Shown: piece after piece, positions 49,213-50,883 of the stretch
Layout: each line of letters begins with the position of its first letter
How positions within the stretch are numbered: position 1 is the first letter of the stretch
Assembly (NCBI GenBank): GCA_900771955.1
Contig: CAAGPW010000075.1
Span: 1 to 50,883 of the forward strand
Length of the DNA stretch: 50,883 nucleotides
Direction of reading: 5' to 3'
Source: Lachnospiraceae bacterium
GTDB taxonomy: Bacteria; Bacillota; Clostridia; Lachnospirales; Lachnospiraceae
Notes under the pieces: generated by a model
The model's database searches: none
Told to the model about the DNA's origin: nothing
The model's input: the letters and a program-made list of their open reading frames with translations, nothing else
Translations under genes and position numbers: made by a program

Positions 49213-50883
49213 CTATTTGCGTCCGCGCTTTCTGCGCTTTCTGATCAGCAAAGCCGTTCCTGTGCCACCTGCAGCTGCTATTCCGATTCCTCCGATTGCC
49301 AACAGGGGAACCGACAGATGTCCGCTGTTCTCCGAACGATTTGCATCCGGCTGCGCTCCGCCGTTCTGGCTATTGGTTGTTCCGTTCTGACCATCGGCTG
49401 TTCCGCCGTTCTGGTTGTTAGTTGTTCCGTTCTGACCGTCGGCTGTTCCGCCAGCTACATCGTCTTCACCGCCGTTTGTGCCAGAATCACCGTTATTTTC
49501 AGCTTCGGGGCCTGCAGGATTGCCGGAGCCAATACCCATTGCACTGCCGGTACTGCTTCCGCCTCCGGCACTGTCCGTATAACCGGCAGGCTCTTTCGCA
49601 TACGTATCCCGATAGTTCTGTGTAAACGCTGCGACCGGGTCGCCCGGGAGGTTCGGCGTATTGCCTGTCTGTTTGATATTCAGCGTGACAGTCACTTCTG
49701 TCGTTTCATAGTGTTCGGTATCCTCCGGCGTAAAGACTACCGTATATGCTGTCTGATTGCTGTCTGCAACGTTCGGCCTTATCGTCCCGTCCTTCCATGC
49801 AAAGCTTCCTTTCAGCACAACGTCTGCAAATCCCTCATGCTGTACCTTTACCTTTCCGCCGCTGAGAACAGAATTTGTAAGACTTTCGCCCCAGGTGATC
49901 CCAGACGCCGTCGGTTTTTGTACGATTACCGGTACCGCCTTATTGACCTTTACTGCTACGGTCGTGTCGACCGTTTCATAATTGTGCAGATCGTCCGGCG
50001 TAAAGACCGCTTCATATCCGCTGTTTTTCACCTCCGGAATTATTCCGGACTTCTTCCAGCTCCATGCTCCGTCCAGCACAACGCCGTCAATACCGGTCAC
50101 TTTTATGCCATTTAGGTCGCTGTCTGCCAGCGTCTTTGCCGGATTCCAGGTGCGCTCCGATACAGCGGCAGGAGTTTCGACTACAGGCTTTGCCTTGTTA
50201 ACGACGATTTCAACTGTACCACAGACCGTCTTATACCCCGCATCTGTCGGCTTAAATTCCCAGTTTCCCTCTGTCGTTCCGGCAAGCGGTTTCCAGGTAT
50301 CGTCCGCCCATCCAAGCTTACCGTCAATTACATTTCCCGCTTCATCCGTAAATACAGCGTCCTCAAATTTGAGTTTTGACAACGGTTCTCCATATGTCAA
50401 TGTGTTATTTTTCAGACGTACTTCTGTTCCCGTTTTTACGATAACCGTCGTCTGGTCATGTGTAAACGCTGCAATCGGGCTGCCTGTTTTGAGCACGGTA
50501 CCGCAGTCTTTGCAGACCGTATCACCGCTGTAGCCGTTTTTGCCATAGCTTGCGGCTGTTGCGTTTTTCACCTCCGTATCCGGATGTTTACATGCAAGCC
50601 GCGTAATCGCGATCACAACGCGCTCTGTTTCATAGTTTCCATGTCCTTCGCCAATATAAACAGCAGTCGCGTCTACTGCAGTTCCGACCATCAGTTCTTT
50701 GTCCTGATCGGCTTCGTCCCACGCCCAGCCGTCCGGCAGCTTTGCAGCTTTAACCGTTTTGCAGATATAGGACACGTTCATCTGACTGCCCGGGAGGTTC
50801 GGCGTATTGCCTGCCTGTTTGATGTTCAGCGTGACAGTCACTTCTGTCGTTTCATAGTGTTCGGTATCCTCCGGCGTAAAGAC
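49213..50883 (-). CDS. Repetitive surface protein, C-terminal part (partial)
   Basis: The frame is open to the window end, so the N-terminus lies outside; at least 556 residues are visible. It contains Ig-like modules of about 90 residues separated by linkers (each with a VFTPEDTEHYETTEVTVTL-like strand pair) and a Cys-rich motif (CKHPDTEV, then GDTVCKDCGTVLKTG) common in Firmicute surface proteins. A Gly/Asn/Gln-rich linker with repeats of TADGQNGTTN follows. One membrane segment (VPLLAIGGIGIAAAGGTGTA) and a basic tail (RKRRKRGRK) end it. No LPxTG is seen. It is a membrane-anchored extracellular protein; ligand unknown. Confidence 0.85.
   Translation of the reverse strand, partial: VFTPEDTEHYETTEVTVTLNIKQAGNTPNLPGSQMNVSYICKTVKAAKLPDGWAWDEADQDKELMVGTAVDATAVYIGEGHGNYETERVVIAITRLACKHPDTEVKNATAASYGKNGYSGDTVCKDCGTVLKTGSPIAAFTHDQTTVIVKTGTEVRLKNNTLTYGEPLSKLKFEDAVFTDEAGNVIDGKLGWADDTWKPLAGTTEGNWEFKPTDAGYKTVCGTVEIVVNKAKPVVETPAAVSERTWNPAKTLADSDLNGIKVTGIDGVVLDGAWSWKKSGIIPEVKNSGYEAVFTPDDLHNYETVDTTVAVKVNKAVPVIVQKPTASGITWGESLTNSVLSGGKVKVQHEGFADVVLKGSFAWKDGTIRPNVADSNQTAYTVVFTPEDTEHYETTEVTVTLNIKQTGNTPNLPGDPVAAFTQNYRDTYAKEPAGYTDSAGGGSSTGSAMGIGSGNPAGPEAENNGDSGTNGGEDDVAGGTADGQNGTTNNQNGGTADGQNGTTNSQNGGAQPDANRSENSGHLSVPLLAIGGIGIAAAGGTGTALLIRKRRKRGRK
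49646..49740 (-). repeat. Direct repeat inside the surface-protein gene, copy 1
   Basis: About 94 bases encoding the strand pair and the GNTPNLPG linker are nearly identical to 50790-50883, with only two base differences noticed. The second copy is cut by the window end. Confidence 0.85.
50790..50883 (-). repeat. Direct repeat inside the surface-protein gene, copy 2
   Basis: Near-identical partner of 49646-49740, about 1.1 kb away in the same reading frame. It probably reflects module duplication and allows copy-number change by recombination. Confidence 0.85.

Noticed and set aside
49192..50115. 307-residue plus-strand frame over the surface-protein gene
   Set aside because: Antisense of repetitive coding DNA; no ribosome site and no domain pattern.
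1..50883. CRISPR array, tRNA or rRNA genes, phage genes
   Set aside because: No regularly spaced repeats, cloverleaf, rRNA-like or phage structural sequences were seen on either strand.

Overview
The window looks like a chromosomal segment of a Gram-positive gut Clostridium, most likely Lachnospiraceae. The grounds are the family mix (MATE pumps, GHKL/LytTR systems, DUF3021, type-2 LeuA under a T-box, GH13 oligo-glucosidase with an ABC sugar importer), strong GGAGG ribosome sites, TTGACA/TATAAT promoters and moderate GC. Almost every gene is on the minus strand. No rRNA, tRNA, CRISPR array, prophage or complete insertion sequence was found. Genus is not resolved.

Layout. 0-2.4 kb: cytidylate-kinase-like protein and a MATE pump whose leader carries two tandem terminator-like hairpins with nearly identical loops. 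2.3-6.3 kb: a decayed zone with MerR, DUF2268, hydrolase, PPOX and AAA-ATPase remnants around an intact CatB/Vat-type acetyltransferase and a CD3324-family regulator. 6.4-10.7 kb: GNAT; a radical SAM/TetR operon on the plus strand with two perfect palindromes on its promoter; a frameshifted MATE gene with its MarR regulator. 10.8-13.6 kb: ABC exporter with LytTR/DUF3021. 13.8-18.2 kb: metNIQ plus an M20 amidohydrolase, preceded by a leader peptide with a Met/Cys codon run and a terminator. 18.3-24.5 kb: MATE, cardiolipin synthase, M48 protease, GHKL kinase and LytTR response regulator. 24.6-28.9 kb: ABC-2 exporter, flavoprotein, ECF-type membrane protein.

29-39.2 kb is a second decayed zone. 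It holds an ABC ATPase/permease pair fused by deletion, a frameshifted sugar O-acetyltransferase, two broken MATE genes, a LysR gene collapsed to its two ends, SDR, PAP2 and ClbS/DfsB remnants, an IS30 fragment and an N-terminal ATPase fragment. Intact islands are GntR, a methyltransferase, a LUD protein, a kinase-like protein and a toxin-antitoxin pair.

39.3-47.7 kb is an ordered minus-strand cluster: a T-box leader with a CUC (Leu) specifier; a 2-isopropylmalate synthase fused to a C-terminal AraC-type HTH domain; LacI; sugar-binding protein; two permeases; GH13 oligo-1,6-glucosidase. 47.9-50.9 kb: a 41-residue protein, a frameshifted TetR gene and the C-terminal part of a repetitive surface protein that runs off the window.

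Most notable: the Met/Cys leader peptide before metNIQ; the tandem covarying hairpins before the first MATE gene; the LeuA-AraC fusion; and the repeated pattern of internal deletions that leave both ends of a gene in place.
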